Source: Bacteroidetes bacterium GWF2_41_31 (GTDB taxonomy: Bacteria; Bacteroidota; Bacteroidia; Bacteroidales; F082). Taken from it: a stretch of DNA of 64,000 nt. Made by a program: the position numbers and the translations under genes. Under the pieces are notes generated by a model that had not been told where the DNA came from, did not search any database, and was given only the letters and a program-made list of their open reading frames with translations. The stretch spans positions 1 through 64,000 of the forward strand of contig MEOL01000028.1 in NCBI GenBank assembly GCA_001769215.1, in the 5' to 3' direction. Of the stretch, positions 25,875 through 34,688 are shown piece by piece. How positions within the stretch are numbered: position 1 is the first letter of the stretch; each line of letters starts with the position of its first letter.

Positions 25875-27044
25875 TTACCTACATTTAAATGTTGCTGACA
25901 TCCTACTGACGGCCTCTTCAACCAATTTCCTTGGCGCCGCGAGGTTAATTCGCTGAAATCGCTCACCGCCGGGACCAAATGTTGGTCCATGGCTCAGTCC
26001 AACTTTCGCTTCATGAATCAGTTTCATTTTAATCGCTTCATCATCCAGTCCTGTTTTTAAAAAGTCAAGCCAAACCATATAGGTGGCCTGAGAGTCCACC
26101 ACCCGAATATCGGTTAATTCTTCCAACTGGTTCTTTAGCAAATATATATTCTGTTGAACATACTGCATTAGTTCATCAACCCAACGATCACCCCGCCGAT
26201 AACCTGCCTCAGAGGCAACTGCACCAAACAGATTCCCACCTGAAAGATGCAATGCATTAATAAACCCGGCATACTTCTCCCGTAGTTCAACATTGGAAAT
26301 AATAACTGACGAGGTAGCCAGTCCGGCCATGTTAAAGGTTTTGCTTGGGGCAATGCAGGTAAGTGTAATGTCTGCAATTTCAGGCGACAGTCCTGCCATC
26401 ACCACATGTTTACTTCCAGGAAGAATCAGATCATTATGGATTTCATCGGATACAATAATCACCCCGTGTTTTCTACAAATATCAGCCATGCGCCTTAACT
26501 CAGCTTCGTTCCAAATTCTACCTACCGGATTGTGCGGATTCGACAGTAAAAACATAGAGGCCTGACTGGCTTTTTTTTCGAAGTCGTCAAAATCAATTTC
26601 GTAAATGCCCTGGTTGTAAACCAATTGATTTTGTAATAGTTTCCGGTGATGATCAGTAACTGAGCTAAAAAACGGGAAATATACAGGTGGTTGAATCAAC
26701 ACACCATCGCCCGGCTTGGTTAAAGTAAGAATAGCGAAGTTAAAAGCCGGTACTATTCCAGGGCTAAAAACACACCAATCGTTTTGTATTGTCCACTGGT
26801 GCCGACGTTCAACCCATTCTCGTATGGAATCGGCATACGACTGCGAACGAAATGAATAACCATAAATGGGATGGCGGGCTCTGGTTGCCACTGCCTCGCG
26901 GATAAAATCAGGAGTTTCAAAGTCCATATCGGCCACCCACATTGGGAGAAGGTCATCTGATTTGAAATACCAGTTTCGCAAATCATATTTTACCGAATCG
27001 GTCTGGTTTCTATTGATTATTTTATCAAAGTCGTAATGCGCCAT
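25875..27044 (-). CDS. patB: MalY/PatB-type aminotransferase (cystathionine beta-lyase)
   Basis: A 389-residue PLP enzyme of the MalY/PatB group, which cleaves C-S bonds in cystathionine or cysteine derivatives. Typical blocks: LPMWVADMDFETPDFI near residue 33, SPGIVPAFNFAI (near 95), NPHNPVGRIW (near 170), SDEIHNDLI (near 203) and the PLP lysine in APSKTFNMAGL (near 235), plus an Arg near the C-terminus in RINLAAPR. The chain is full length. The enzyme may serve methionine biosynthesis or cysteine degradation; the class cannot be narrowed from sequence. It is convergent in order with dnaN, separated by a terminator. Confidence 0.88.
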   Translation of the reverse strand: MAHYDFDKIINRNQTDSVKYDLRNWYFKSDDLLPMWVADMDFETPDFIREAVATRARHPIYGYSFRSQSYADSIREWVERRHQWTIQNDWCVFSPGIVPAFNFAILTLTKPGDGVLIQPPVYFPFFSSVTDHHRKLLQNQLVYNQGIYEIDFDDFEKKASQASMFLLSNPHNPVGRIWNEAELRRMADICRKHGVIIVSDEIHNDLILPGSKHVVMAGLSPEIADITLTCIAPSKTFNMAGLATSSVIISNVELREKYAGFINALHLSGGNLFGAVASEAGYRRGDRWVDELMQYVQQNIYLLKNQLEELTDIRVVDSQATYMVWLDFLKTGLDDEAIKMKLIHEAKVGLSHGPTFGPGGERFQRINLAAPRKLVEEAVSRMSATFKCR

Positions 27045-27063
27045 GGGGTTGCCAGGTATTGTT

Positions 27064-27102
27064 TAAAAAAAAAAGCGGCGACCAAACATCCTGGTTCCGC
27101 TT
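27064..27102 (-). terminator. Intrinsic terminator after dnaN
   Basis: On the minus strand AAGCGG-AACCA pairs with TGGT-CG-CCGCTT, followed by a long run of T (27065-27074 as A on the plus strand). It stands between dnaN and patB on the same strand. Confidence 0.75.
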
Positions 27103-27129
27103 GTTGATATGAATAAAAGTCAACTTGAT

Positions 27130-28251
27130 TTATTGTGTAATCATCACAGGCATGATCAGCATCAATATTTCTTCAGGATCATTCTCTTCTCGCTCACTAA
27201 GTAAAATACCTGCCCGATTGGGTGCCGACATTTCGATAATAATGGTATCAGGATCGAGGGTTGTTAGCATATCAAGCATAAACTTAGAATTAAATCCGAT
27301 TTCCATGTCGTCACCTTCGTAACTACAAGTTAACCTTTCTTTGGCTTCGCTTGCAAAATCAAGATCTTCGGCGGTGAGGACCAATTCTTTTCCTGAAAGT
27401 TTAAACCTGATTTGGTGTGTTGATTTGCTTCCAAAAATAGAAACCCGGCGAATGGCGTTGAGTAAATTCTTTCGATCGACGGTTAACTTATAAGGGTTTT
27501 GAGCCGGTATTACTGCTTCATAATTGGGATAACGTCCTTCGATCAACCTGCAGACTAAAGATATCTCGTTGAATTTGATCACAGCATTGGTTTCGTTGTA
27601 TTCCAGAATCACCTCCACACCTTCATCATCAGGCATGATATTCCTGAGGTGGTTGAGTGGTTTTTTTGGCAAAATAATGGAAGTTTGGTTTTCTGCCTTT
27701 ACATCATGACGGCGATAGCGCACCAATTTATGTGCATCCGTAGCCACAAACGTAAGACTTTCGGTGGTAGCTTCACAAAAAACACCCGACATCACGGGGC
27801 GTAACTCATCGTTTCCTGTGGCAAAAAGGGTTTTGTTAAAAGCATTTACCATCAACGAAGCGTTCAGGGTAAGTGTAACCGTGTTATCGAGCACAGGCAA
27901 TTGAGGAAATTCATCACTTTCATGACCTATCAATTTGTATTTCCCCTCTCCTGCAAATATTTCAATATTCGTCCCATCAACGGAAATGGTGACTGGTAAT
28001 TCCGAAAAAGTCTTCATGATTTCGAGCAGCATTTTGGCCGGAATAGCAACAACACCCGTGCTTTCTGCCATATCAGGTTTTACTGTCACGCTAATGGTTG
28101 TTTCAAGATCTGACGCGGTAATGCGCAAATTATCATGATTCAATTCAAAAAGAAAATCTTCTAAAATGGGGAGCGTGTTATTGGTGGTTAGTACACCGCT
28201 AATTTTTTGAAGACCTCTCAATAATGCTGTACTTGATATAATAAACTTCAT
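27130..28251 (-). CDS. dnaN: DNA polymerase III sliding clamp (beta subunit)
   Basis: The ring-shaped clamp that tethers polymerase to DNA. The 373-residue chain has three tandem similar domains and typical segments: MKFIISSTALLRGLQKISGV at the start, TLPILEDFLFE, DLETTISVTV, the second domain block MVNAFNKTLFATGNDELRPVMSGVF-like and the final SEREENDPEEILMLIMPVMI, ending in the conserved hydrophobic cleft. Length is typical (366-380). dnaA is not nearby, so this is not the classic dnaA-dnaN origin layout. A terminator follows the gene. Confidence 0.97.
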   Translation of the reverse strand: MKFIISSTALLRGLQKISGVLTTNNTLPILEDFLFELNHDNLRITASDLETTISVTVKPDMAESTGVVAIPAKMLLEIMKTFSELPVTISVDGTNIEIFAGEGKYKLIGHESDEFPQLPVLDNTVTLTLNASLMVNAFNKTLFATGNDELRPVMSGVFCEATTESLTFVATDAHKLVRYRRHDVKAENQTSIILPKKPLNHLRNIMPDDEGVEVILEYNETNAVIKFNEISLVCRLIEGRYPNYEAVIPAQNPYKLTVDRKNLLNAIRRVSIFGSKSTHQIRFKLSGKELVLTAEDLDFASEAKERLTCSYEGDDMEIGFNSKFMLDMLTTLDPDTIIIEMSAPNRAGILLSEREENDPEEILMLIMPVMITQ

Positions 28252-28510
28252 AGTGAATGGATTTTACTGTTCTCTTTTATCAATTTCAAAGTGAGTAAAA
28301 ATAAAAAAATATCCTGAACATTACAGGCCTGCGTTATAAAATCTTTTTGAGGTTGTCGGCAGACTTCAAAAATACTAAAAATAACAATTGACATGACATT
28401 AAATTAAACCTTCTAACTTTGCCACTTTGCATGAATAATCCTTTTGAAATCCCTTTCTTTTTTACTTGATTTTTTTAGATTGAAGGATTGAGTCCACTCC
28501 GGAAAGTCTA
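28252..28510. promoter_or_regulatory. Intergenic region with a plus-strand promoter-like box
   Basis: The gap between dnaN and the giant envelope gene. On the plus strand TAACTTTG (28414-28421) is an exact -7 box with TTG at 28388-28390 upstream, yet no plus-strand gene follows; the only short ORF is 12 codons long. The dnaN promoter must also lie here, but no exact minus-strand box is seen. Confidence 0.3.
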
Positions 28511-31500
28511 TTATTTGGCCTCCATTTCACGGATAAAATCAACCACCTTGCGCTTTGTTGAAATAACAAACTCATAATACTGTGTATCGCTGTTCTGGTT
28601 CAGAATTCGTTTTTCAGGTTTCAGAGCTTCCAGTTTTTCGTTGAAAGCAGCATCGGAACTCAACACTTGCATAATCCCATTTTTATAAGATAAAAAATAC
28701 CACGTCTCCGGCGATGGCTGGAGGTAAATGGTGATGGAACTGCCGGCGACACCCGGTTGTATTTGAATATAACCATCCAGATATTTATTGATGGTTGCCC
28801 CTCCTAAATAACCCACTCCAATTTTACCTTTTGAATAATAAGAACGTGAGTCGCTATCCCAAACAAGCTTTAGGTCTGAAAAAATAACCGACTGCTTTAA
28901 CAGATCGGGAAGTCGCCTGATTTGACCATAGAGAGCCAGCTCCTCAATAAATTCAGAAGGATCGATATCATTGGGCAAATTCTTTTGCAGGAACAAGGGG
29001 AAAATTTCTTTCGGATCAGTAACACCTGTGTTATACGATAACCTCAGACTGTCGGTGATCATCCCCAATAGTTTTTCATCAAAATAGAAATTCATGGCCA
29101 AAACAACCTCCAAACGGGTAGAATCGGGAACAATGAGGTGCTCAAAATTGCCAGTAACGGTGGTATTTAACATGTTGAAATCGAGACCAAGGTCCAGTAT
29201 GCCCCTTCCATTCATGGTACAGATTTCTGTTTCAAGCACAATGTTATCAGGAAGGAGTTTTTTCGTTCCTCCATTAATGCGTTGCCCAACGACAAAGCTA
29301 TGGCTCAGGGTATCAAAAACAAGCTGCCCTTTGGCACTCATCAACAACCTGTCGTTTTCATTTCGCAATGGTTGAAACGCGAGGGAGTAATATTTTCGGA
29401 ATTCATCGGAATAAGCCAATCCAAAATAAATTTTTCTGCCATCCTGATCATAGGTATCATCTGCCAGATTAAAAACGATGTCATCGGGATTAAGCATTTG
29501 ATTAAAAGCCACCCAGTTGTTATAATTGAGTACACATTCCTGATTAAGGCGGTATCCTCCCTCAAAATGCAGATATGGATCTGCGGCTACCAGTTTAATG
29601 GCTCCCTGGTACAAATATTCCGGACTCAGGAAAAATACCTCCTCCGGCGGGGTTTGGCCATATCCGGTTGTGACACCCATATCATTCACACCTATGTCAC
29701 TTAAATAAACAGGTTGCTGAGCACCGTGTCGATCGGTATAATTTATCCATGCCTTGGCCGTGTATTGTTTTCGTCCAAAAATGTTCACTTCAGCCTGATA
29801 AAGCTCATGGTGCTTATTGATAGTATCAGCAATCAACGTAGCGTTTTTAAGTGTTTCTATTTGGGCATCCCGTAGAACCCTTAATTTACCAGCCTCTGGA
29901 AAAATAGCTGCATCAGCTACTTTTATCAATTTAATATACTCAATGTCAATGGTATAGTTTTGTAAGTTGTAAGACGCCTGTCCTGCAAAGAATCTCAGAG
30001 AATCTTGTCCTGGTTTTAAACTAATGAACTCGGGACCTACCAGCTTATAATCGATGACTTCCATGTTGTTGAGTGTATCAAGCCCCTTGTAATCCTTGCT
30101 CAGATTGCTCTTTAGCAACAGCATATCATCTTTCATTCGCCACTCCACCTCATCCAGTGTTGAAATATATTTGTTAAATGGAAATTTCACAAAGGAATTG
30201 TCGTAAAGATGATTAAACCAACCTGTCTGCTCATCGAAATTAATTTTGGCATGATACTGATTGGCATAAAATACCAGGGTATCGTTCTCTCTGTTTTTTA
30301 AATAAAAATCTGCGGAATCGGCTGAAAGTCGATTGTAATTAAATTGAAGTGTGTTCGACACGAGTTCGCTCTGATCAAAATAAAACGCTCCGTTCCCATG
30401 CATATATTCAGGATTCAACTCCAGGTTCCCAATCAGCCACGAATTACTGTACATGATAAAAGGTTTGTCCAAATTGTCCACAAACATCACGTTGGTATCC
30501 ACCATCCATCGAATGTCAACGGTATCGCCTTGCACAGAGGGAAAATCGTACTCAAGAGGACTCTTTTCAACAACAAAACTCTGCCCGATAGCTACCAACG
30601 AATCGGGGTAAAAAATATACCTGTCGGAAGTAGAAATTGAGGTGAGAAAATTTAATGAGCCTTGCCCGATAAAACCTTCATTACTTAGCGAAATATCCTC
30701 GGTAAACGTTCCTTTTGCATCATAAACCGGATAACCCGTTTCAGGTGTATGGTGTTCAAAACCGAGAGAATAGTCGGACATCACCACCAGAGGTTGAGAA
30801 ATGTCAGGAAAAATGCCGGACGAAACCAGGGTTCCTTCAAAAGCCAATCCATCTGTAGAAAAGGTCTTAATACTATCAAATACAAATGGATCGACCCTAT
30901 AGTAAAATTGATCGGCATGTAGCGTGCTGTCCTGAATTGATTTCCTGTTAAAGAACACATAACTTTCGTCGTTGCTGACAAAGGTGGGAAAAAGCGGGAA
31001 ATTCTTCAGTCCTGACTTGTTGTTAGGATCATCTATATAAATGCTTCCGTTTAAGTCGGTAATTACATTGTTGACATGTATCAACGAGTCGTTACGGCTG
31101 CGTGAATCCTGTGATTTTACCATAAAGGCAAGTGAGTCGACATAGTTCATCCTGAGCATAAAACTATCGTAAACAAAAGTGCTGTTTCTGGTATAAAAAT
31201 CAAGTAGACCCATGTGAACATGTCCATCGAAATTAAAATTACGGTTCTTAAAAAACTGAATGCTTTTGTCGTATGGATAGATGTAAACCTCCTGTGAGTC
31301 GCTGATAGAAACCTGAGGAACCCCGTAAACGCTTAATCCTAAATTGTGAATATTAAAAGAGGCATTGGGTTTTGTAGTAACGTCCGAAACAAGGCTCAAC
31401 ACATCATAATCGGTGATGCCTGCCTTTGCATCCAAAAAGTAGTTTAACCGGTTTTTAACGATGGCAATCTGGGTTTCAGTATTATAAACAAGAAAACCCT

Positions 31501-32998
31501 TGTTCGACAAACCAATCAGCATGGCTGAAACCTGCTCTGGTGACAACTCCATGTAACCTGCCAGAACTCCCAGTTGGATTTCCGTAACCTTGTAGGTATT
31601 GACAAAGTTTTGAATTACATAAAGAGGATGAAGTTCATCTATACCTTGCAGTTGATAAAAATCACGGTCAGAATAATAATTACTTGACACAAAATAGGCC
31701 AGATTTTTATCATTGACCATTCTGATTCTTTTAAAGAGGATATTTTCCTCGTTCAATTTCCAAAAGAGCGCCTGCACATAAATGTCCAGCTGGTGGTATG
31801 AATCGAAAAACGGTATTGAATTGGAACCCTCCTTTTCGTTGTACAACACCAGTTGTTGATCTTCATTGGTGTATTTTACACGAAGACCCGGATGATAAAT
31901 GGAATCGTTTTCAAAATAAAACACAACCGCTGCCTGGGCAGAAATGGTATTATCGTTCAGGATACGAAATTTTTCAGAGATCATTTTACCAAAAATAGTA
32001 TCATTTCTCATGATGGTAACCCTCGCCGTATGTCCATTGACGGCAACACCATAGAGATTGGGCCCTTCGATCTGAATACCTCCATAATAATTCATATCGG
32101 TGTAAATGTCAGGCAATTCAATATCCCCAAGATATGCAGTAAAAACAGGAAACAAAGAGCGGTCGCCAGGCGGGCTCGATAACACCTTGTCGCGAAAAAC
32201 GCCCACAACAGGGTTGCTAAAAAAACGCTTGTAATGCAATACTGCCGAGTCCACCTGAAAAACAGGCTCATCTAAAAGAATACTGTAATCGGGTAAATCT
32301 ACATAAATATCATCCCCGGCTTGCTTGCCAAACCTTGACCAACGAACCATTCCGCCACTACCAATCCATGCCTTGTTTTTATAATCGAAAAAACCTCCTG
32401 TGCCATCCACGGAAGTGCTATCATTACTTGATGAACAAACTAAATTTACCTTTTCAAATCTCACAACAAACACCGTGTCCAGGTCGAACCTAAAGCGGGT
32501 TTCACGCGCAAACCAACTGTAGTATTTTTTTTGATGGAGCTGTCTTTTTTCTAATAAATTGTTGCTAAACACCAAAAAATCGGCAAATCCGGTTGTAGAC
32601 TTTTCTATCAGCAAGCTATCCGCATAGGCATGCCAGGCGAGGATACTTTTGGGAACCTGAGTAGACTCTGAAAGCAAGGTTAAGGTGTAAACATAATCGT
32701 ATAGAAATGGGAAAGTGCGCATTTTTTTTTGTCGCATGGTTTCTATCAGATGCCGTATTTCGTCCTTTTCCTGTTTGTTGAAACGTCCGATGGTCCATCG
32801 CTGGTAAAACCGGTTTAATAATTCTCCCGATTTCTTCTCATAGGTTTTTGATGGAGTTGCCAGGAGTATCTGGGAAAGCTGCTGAAAAAATACTTCAGAA
32901 TCCGTTGACAATGAGTCAGCCACCTGTGAACGGGCAGTAGTTCCCATGAACTGAAAACACAGAAAAAAAATCAGAAAGAAGAGTACACTTCGGTTCAT
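28511..32998 (-). CDS. Giant envelope protein of unknown function (1495 residues)
   Basis: One of the largest genes in the window. A signal peptide (MNRSVLFFLIFFLCFQFMGT) precedes a helical N-terminal part (about 30-160), then about 1,300 residues rich in Asp, Tyr, Phe and Ser, with short repeating beta elements such as GLLDFYTRNSTFVYDSFMLR, GFIGQGSLNFLT and GNGAFYFDQSELVSNTLQFN that look like stacked beta-solenoid or jellyroll turns. A wHTH-like segment lies near 480-520. I do not recognise a named domain. It is probably periplasmic or outer-membrane linked. It is the last gene after tpiA and prmA (33 nt gap), so it is probably co-transcribed with housekeeping genes, which argues for a core role. 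Confidence 0.75.
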   Translation of the reverse strand: MNRSVLFFLIFFLCFQFMGTTARSQVADSLSTDSEVFFQQLSQILLATPSKTYEKKSGELLNRFYQRWTIGRFNKQEKDEIRHLIETMRQKKMRTFPFLYDYVYTLTLLSESTQVPKSILAWHAYADSLLIEKSTTGFADFLVFSNNLLEKRQLHQKKYYSWFARETRFRFDLDTVFVVRFEKVNLVCSSSNDSTSVDGTGGFFDYKNKAWIGSGGMVRWSRFGKQAGDDIYVDLPDYSILLDEPVFQVDSAVLHYKRFFSNPVVGVFRDKVLSSPPGDRSLFPVFTAYLGDIELPDIYTDMNYYGGIQIEGPNLYGVAVNGHTARVTIMRNDTIFGKMISEKFRILNDNTISAQAAVVFYFENDSIYHPGLRVKYTNEDQQLVLYNEKEGSNSIPFFDSYHQLDIYVQALFWKLNEENILFKRIRMVNDKNLAYFVSSNYYSDRDFYQLQGIDELHPLYVIQNFVNTYKVTEIQLGVLAGYMELSPEQVSAMLIGLSNKGFLVYNTETQIAIVKNRLNYFLDAKAGITDYDVLSLVSDVTTKPNASFNIHNLGLSVYGVPQVSISDSQEVYIYPYDKSIQFFKNRNFNFDGHVHMGLLDFYTRNSTFVYDSFMLRMNYVDSLAFMVKSQDSRSRNDSLIHVNNVITDLNGSIYIDDPNNKSGLKNFPLFPTFVSNDESYVFFNRKSIQDSTLHADQFYYRVDPFVFDSIKTFSTDGLAFEGTLVSSGIFPDISQPLVVMSDYSLGFEHHTPETGYPVYDAKGTFTEDISLSNEGFIGQGSLNFLTSISTSDRYIFYPDSLVAIGQSFVVEKSPLEYDFPSVQGDTVDIRWMVDTNVMFVDNLDKPFIMYSNSWLIGNLELNPEYMHGNGAFYFDQSELVSNTLQFNYNRLSADSADFYLKNRENDTLVFYANQYHAKINFDEQTGWFNHLYDNSFVKFPFNKYISTLDEVEWRMKDDMLLLKSNLSKDYKGLDTLNNMEVIDYKLVGPEFISLKPGQDSLRFFAGQASYNLQNYTIDIEYIKLIKVADAAIFPEAGKLRVLRDAQIETLKNATLIADTINKHHELYQAEVNIFGRKQYTAKAWINYTDRHGAQQPVYLSDIGVNDMGVTTGYGQTPPEEVFFLSPEYLYQGAIKLVAADPYLHFEGGYRLNQECVLNYNNWVAFNQMLNPDDIVFNLADDTYDQDGRKIYFGLAYSDEFRKYYSLAFQPLRNENDRLLMSAKGQLVFDTLSHSFVVGQRINGGTKKLLPDNIVLETEICTMNGRGILDLGLDFNMLNTTVTGNFEHLIVPDSTRLEVVLAMNFYFDEKLLGMITDSLRLSYNTGVTDPKEIFPLFLQKNLPNDIDPSEFIEELALYGQIRRLPDLLKQSVIFSDLKLVWDSDSRSYYSKGKIGVGYLGGATINKYLDGYIQIQPGVAGSSITIYLQPSPETWYFLSYKNGIMQVLSSDAAFNEKLEALKPEKRILNQNSDTQYYEFVISTKRKVVDFIREMEAK

Positions 32999-33031
32999 AG
33001 GTAAGGATTTCGTTGCGTATGGTATAACAGA

Positions 33032-33868
33032 TTATTGTTTGATAAAGTGTGCCACGACCCAATTATTTTCCGAACAGGAATCGATATACTTCAATTGATT
33101 GATGCTGGCCATGTTGGAAATATCCGCCAGGTCAGTGGTATAAAAACCGCTAAAATAAATACTTCCATCCGCCGACAACACACCAACATAAGCAGACATG
33201 TCGTTCAGGAGGATGTTTTTATTGATGTTGGCCAAAATCACATCAAATTGCATTGGGGCCTTAAGTAAAGTGGCATCGCCAAGCAATGGGATGATGTTTT
33301 TTATATGGTTAATTTCCGAATTTTCAATGGTGTTGCTATACGACCACTCATCCAAATCAATGGCGGTAATTTCGGCAGCTCCTTTCATGGCACATAAAAT
33401 CGCGAGTACCCCCGATCCACAACCCATGTCGAGTACTTTTTTACCGGTAACATCTGTTTCGAGCAACACCTGGAGCATTTGGGCCGTGGTTTCGTGATGG
33501 GCAGTCCCAAAGGCCATTTTAGGTTTTATAATGATGTCGAACTGCACACCAGGCGGGCATTCATGAAACGGTGCTCGAACAATGCAATGGTCGCTGATCA
33601 TCACCGGTGGATAATTGCTCTCCCACACTTCATTCCAGTTGCGGTCTGCAATCAATTCAGTAGTAATTTCTTTGGCCACCACCGGAAGTTGGCAGTATTC
33701 AATTTCTGAAAACACCTGTTGGTGATAGTCCTTTTCAGGGATATATGCGATGATGCTCTTTTCGGCTTCTTCAAAACTCTCGAAGCCTGCCTCAGCCAGT
33801 TGGGCAATCAGGATGTCTATTTGATCCTGATTGCCCGGATTGGGTATGTTGACCTGATAATAATTCAC
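33032..33868 (-). CDS. prmA: Ribosomal protein L11 methyltransferase
   Basis: Methylates ribosomal protein L11. The 278-residue protein has an N-terminal substrate-binding domain and a C-terminal SAM methyltransferase with motif I VLDMGCGSGVLAI (near 150), AFGTAHHETTAQML just before it (the PrmA signature), AIDLDEWSYSNTIEN and the NxxANINxxI-like post-motif DVILANINKNILL. It begins 9 nt after tpiA on the same strand and is followed by the giant envelope gene. Confidence 0.93.
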   Translation of the reverse strand: MNYYQVNIPNPGNQDQIDILIAQLAEAGFESFEEAEKSIIAYIPEKDYHQQVFSEIEYCQLPVVAKEITTELIADRNWNEVWESNYPPVMISDHCIVRAPFHECPPGVQFDIIIKPKMAFGTAHHETTAQMLQVLLETDVTGKKVLDMGCGSGVLAILCAMKGAAEITAIDLDEWSYSNTIENSEINHIKNIIPLLGDATLLKAPMQFDVILANINKNILLNDMSAYVGVLSADGSIYFSGFYTTDLADISNMASINQLKYIDSCSENNWVVAHFIKQ

Positions 33869-33877
33869 TATTTCTAA

Positions 33878-34633
33878 TTAAAAACTTTTTACGATTTTAA
33901 TAAAATCCTCGGCAACAAGTGATGCCCCACCGATTAAACCTCCATCCACGTCGGGATTGGAAAACAACTCGGCGGCATTTTTAGCATTGCAACTGCCCCC
34001 ATATAAAATGGTGGTCTGGTCAGCCACGGGTTTGCCATATTTCCCTGTAATTTGTTGACGAATAAAGGCATGCATTTCCTGAGCCTGAGCTGAGGTAGCC
34101 GTAACACCGGTACCAATGGCCCAAACAGGTTCGTACGCTATTACGACTTCCTTAAATTCGTCTTTGTTTAATTGAAAAAGCCCTTCATCAAGCTGTCGTT
34201 TTACCACTTCAAAATGGTTGTTGGCATTTCGTTCTTCCAACAATTCGCCAATACAAAAAATAGGACGAATGGCATGATCGAGTAATTTTTCTACTTTGGT
34301 GGCTAATTGAGCATTGGTCTCACCAAAATACTTTCTGCGCTCGCTATGGCCTACGATACAATATCCTATTTCGATGGAGGCCAACATGGAGGCACTCACT
34401 TCGCCTGTATAAGCTCCATCTTCAAATTCACTTACATTTTGGGCTGCAATTTGCAATCCTGACTCGTCGGCATAGTCCGAAGCCATTTCAAGATAAGGGA
34501 ATGGAGGGCATAGCACTACTTCACAGGCGGTATCCACTCCATCAAGTTCATCAGCGATGGTACTAACCAAGTCTTCCGCATCCTGAAAGGTTTTATTCAT
34601 TTTCCAGTTTCCGGCAACAATTTTCTTTCTCAT
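33878..34633 (-). CDS. tpiA: Triosephosphate isomerase
   Basis: Interconverts DHAP and glyceraldehyde 3-phosphate in glycolysis. The 251-residue TIM barrel has NWKMN at the start (Lys 11), VGHSERR (catalytic His near 95), AYEPVWAIGTG (catalytic Glu near 168) and YGGSCNAKNAAE with a phosphate-binding loop near 210. All catalytic residues are intact. It leads the tpiA-prmA-giant gene run; the gap of 55 nt to the upstream lipoprotein gene carries no clear promoter box, so the two may be linked. Confidence 0.97.
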   Translation of the reverse strand: MRKKIVAGNWKMNKTFQDAEDLVSTIADELDGVDTACEVVLCPPFPYLEMASDYADESGLQIAAQNVSEFEDGAYTGEVSASMLASIEIGYCIVGHSERRKYFGETNAQLATKVEKLLDHAIRPIFCIGELLEERNANNHFEVVKRQLDEGLFQLNKDEFKEVVIAYEPVWAIGTGVTATSAQAQEMHAFIRQQITGKYGKPVADQTTILYGGSCNAKNAAELFSNPDVDGGLIGGASLVAEDFIKIVKSF

Positions 34634-34688
34634 TATATTTTTTTTAAGTTTGATGTCAAGTTGTAGGTTTCAGATTAGATTAACAAGT

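Noticed and set aside
27130-28510. Replication origin next to dnaN
   Set aside because: dnaA and gidA/mnmG are not nearby, and the gap has no DnaA-box cluster that I can see.
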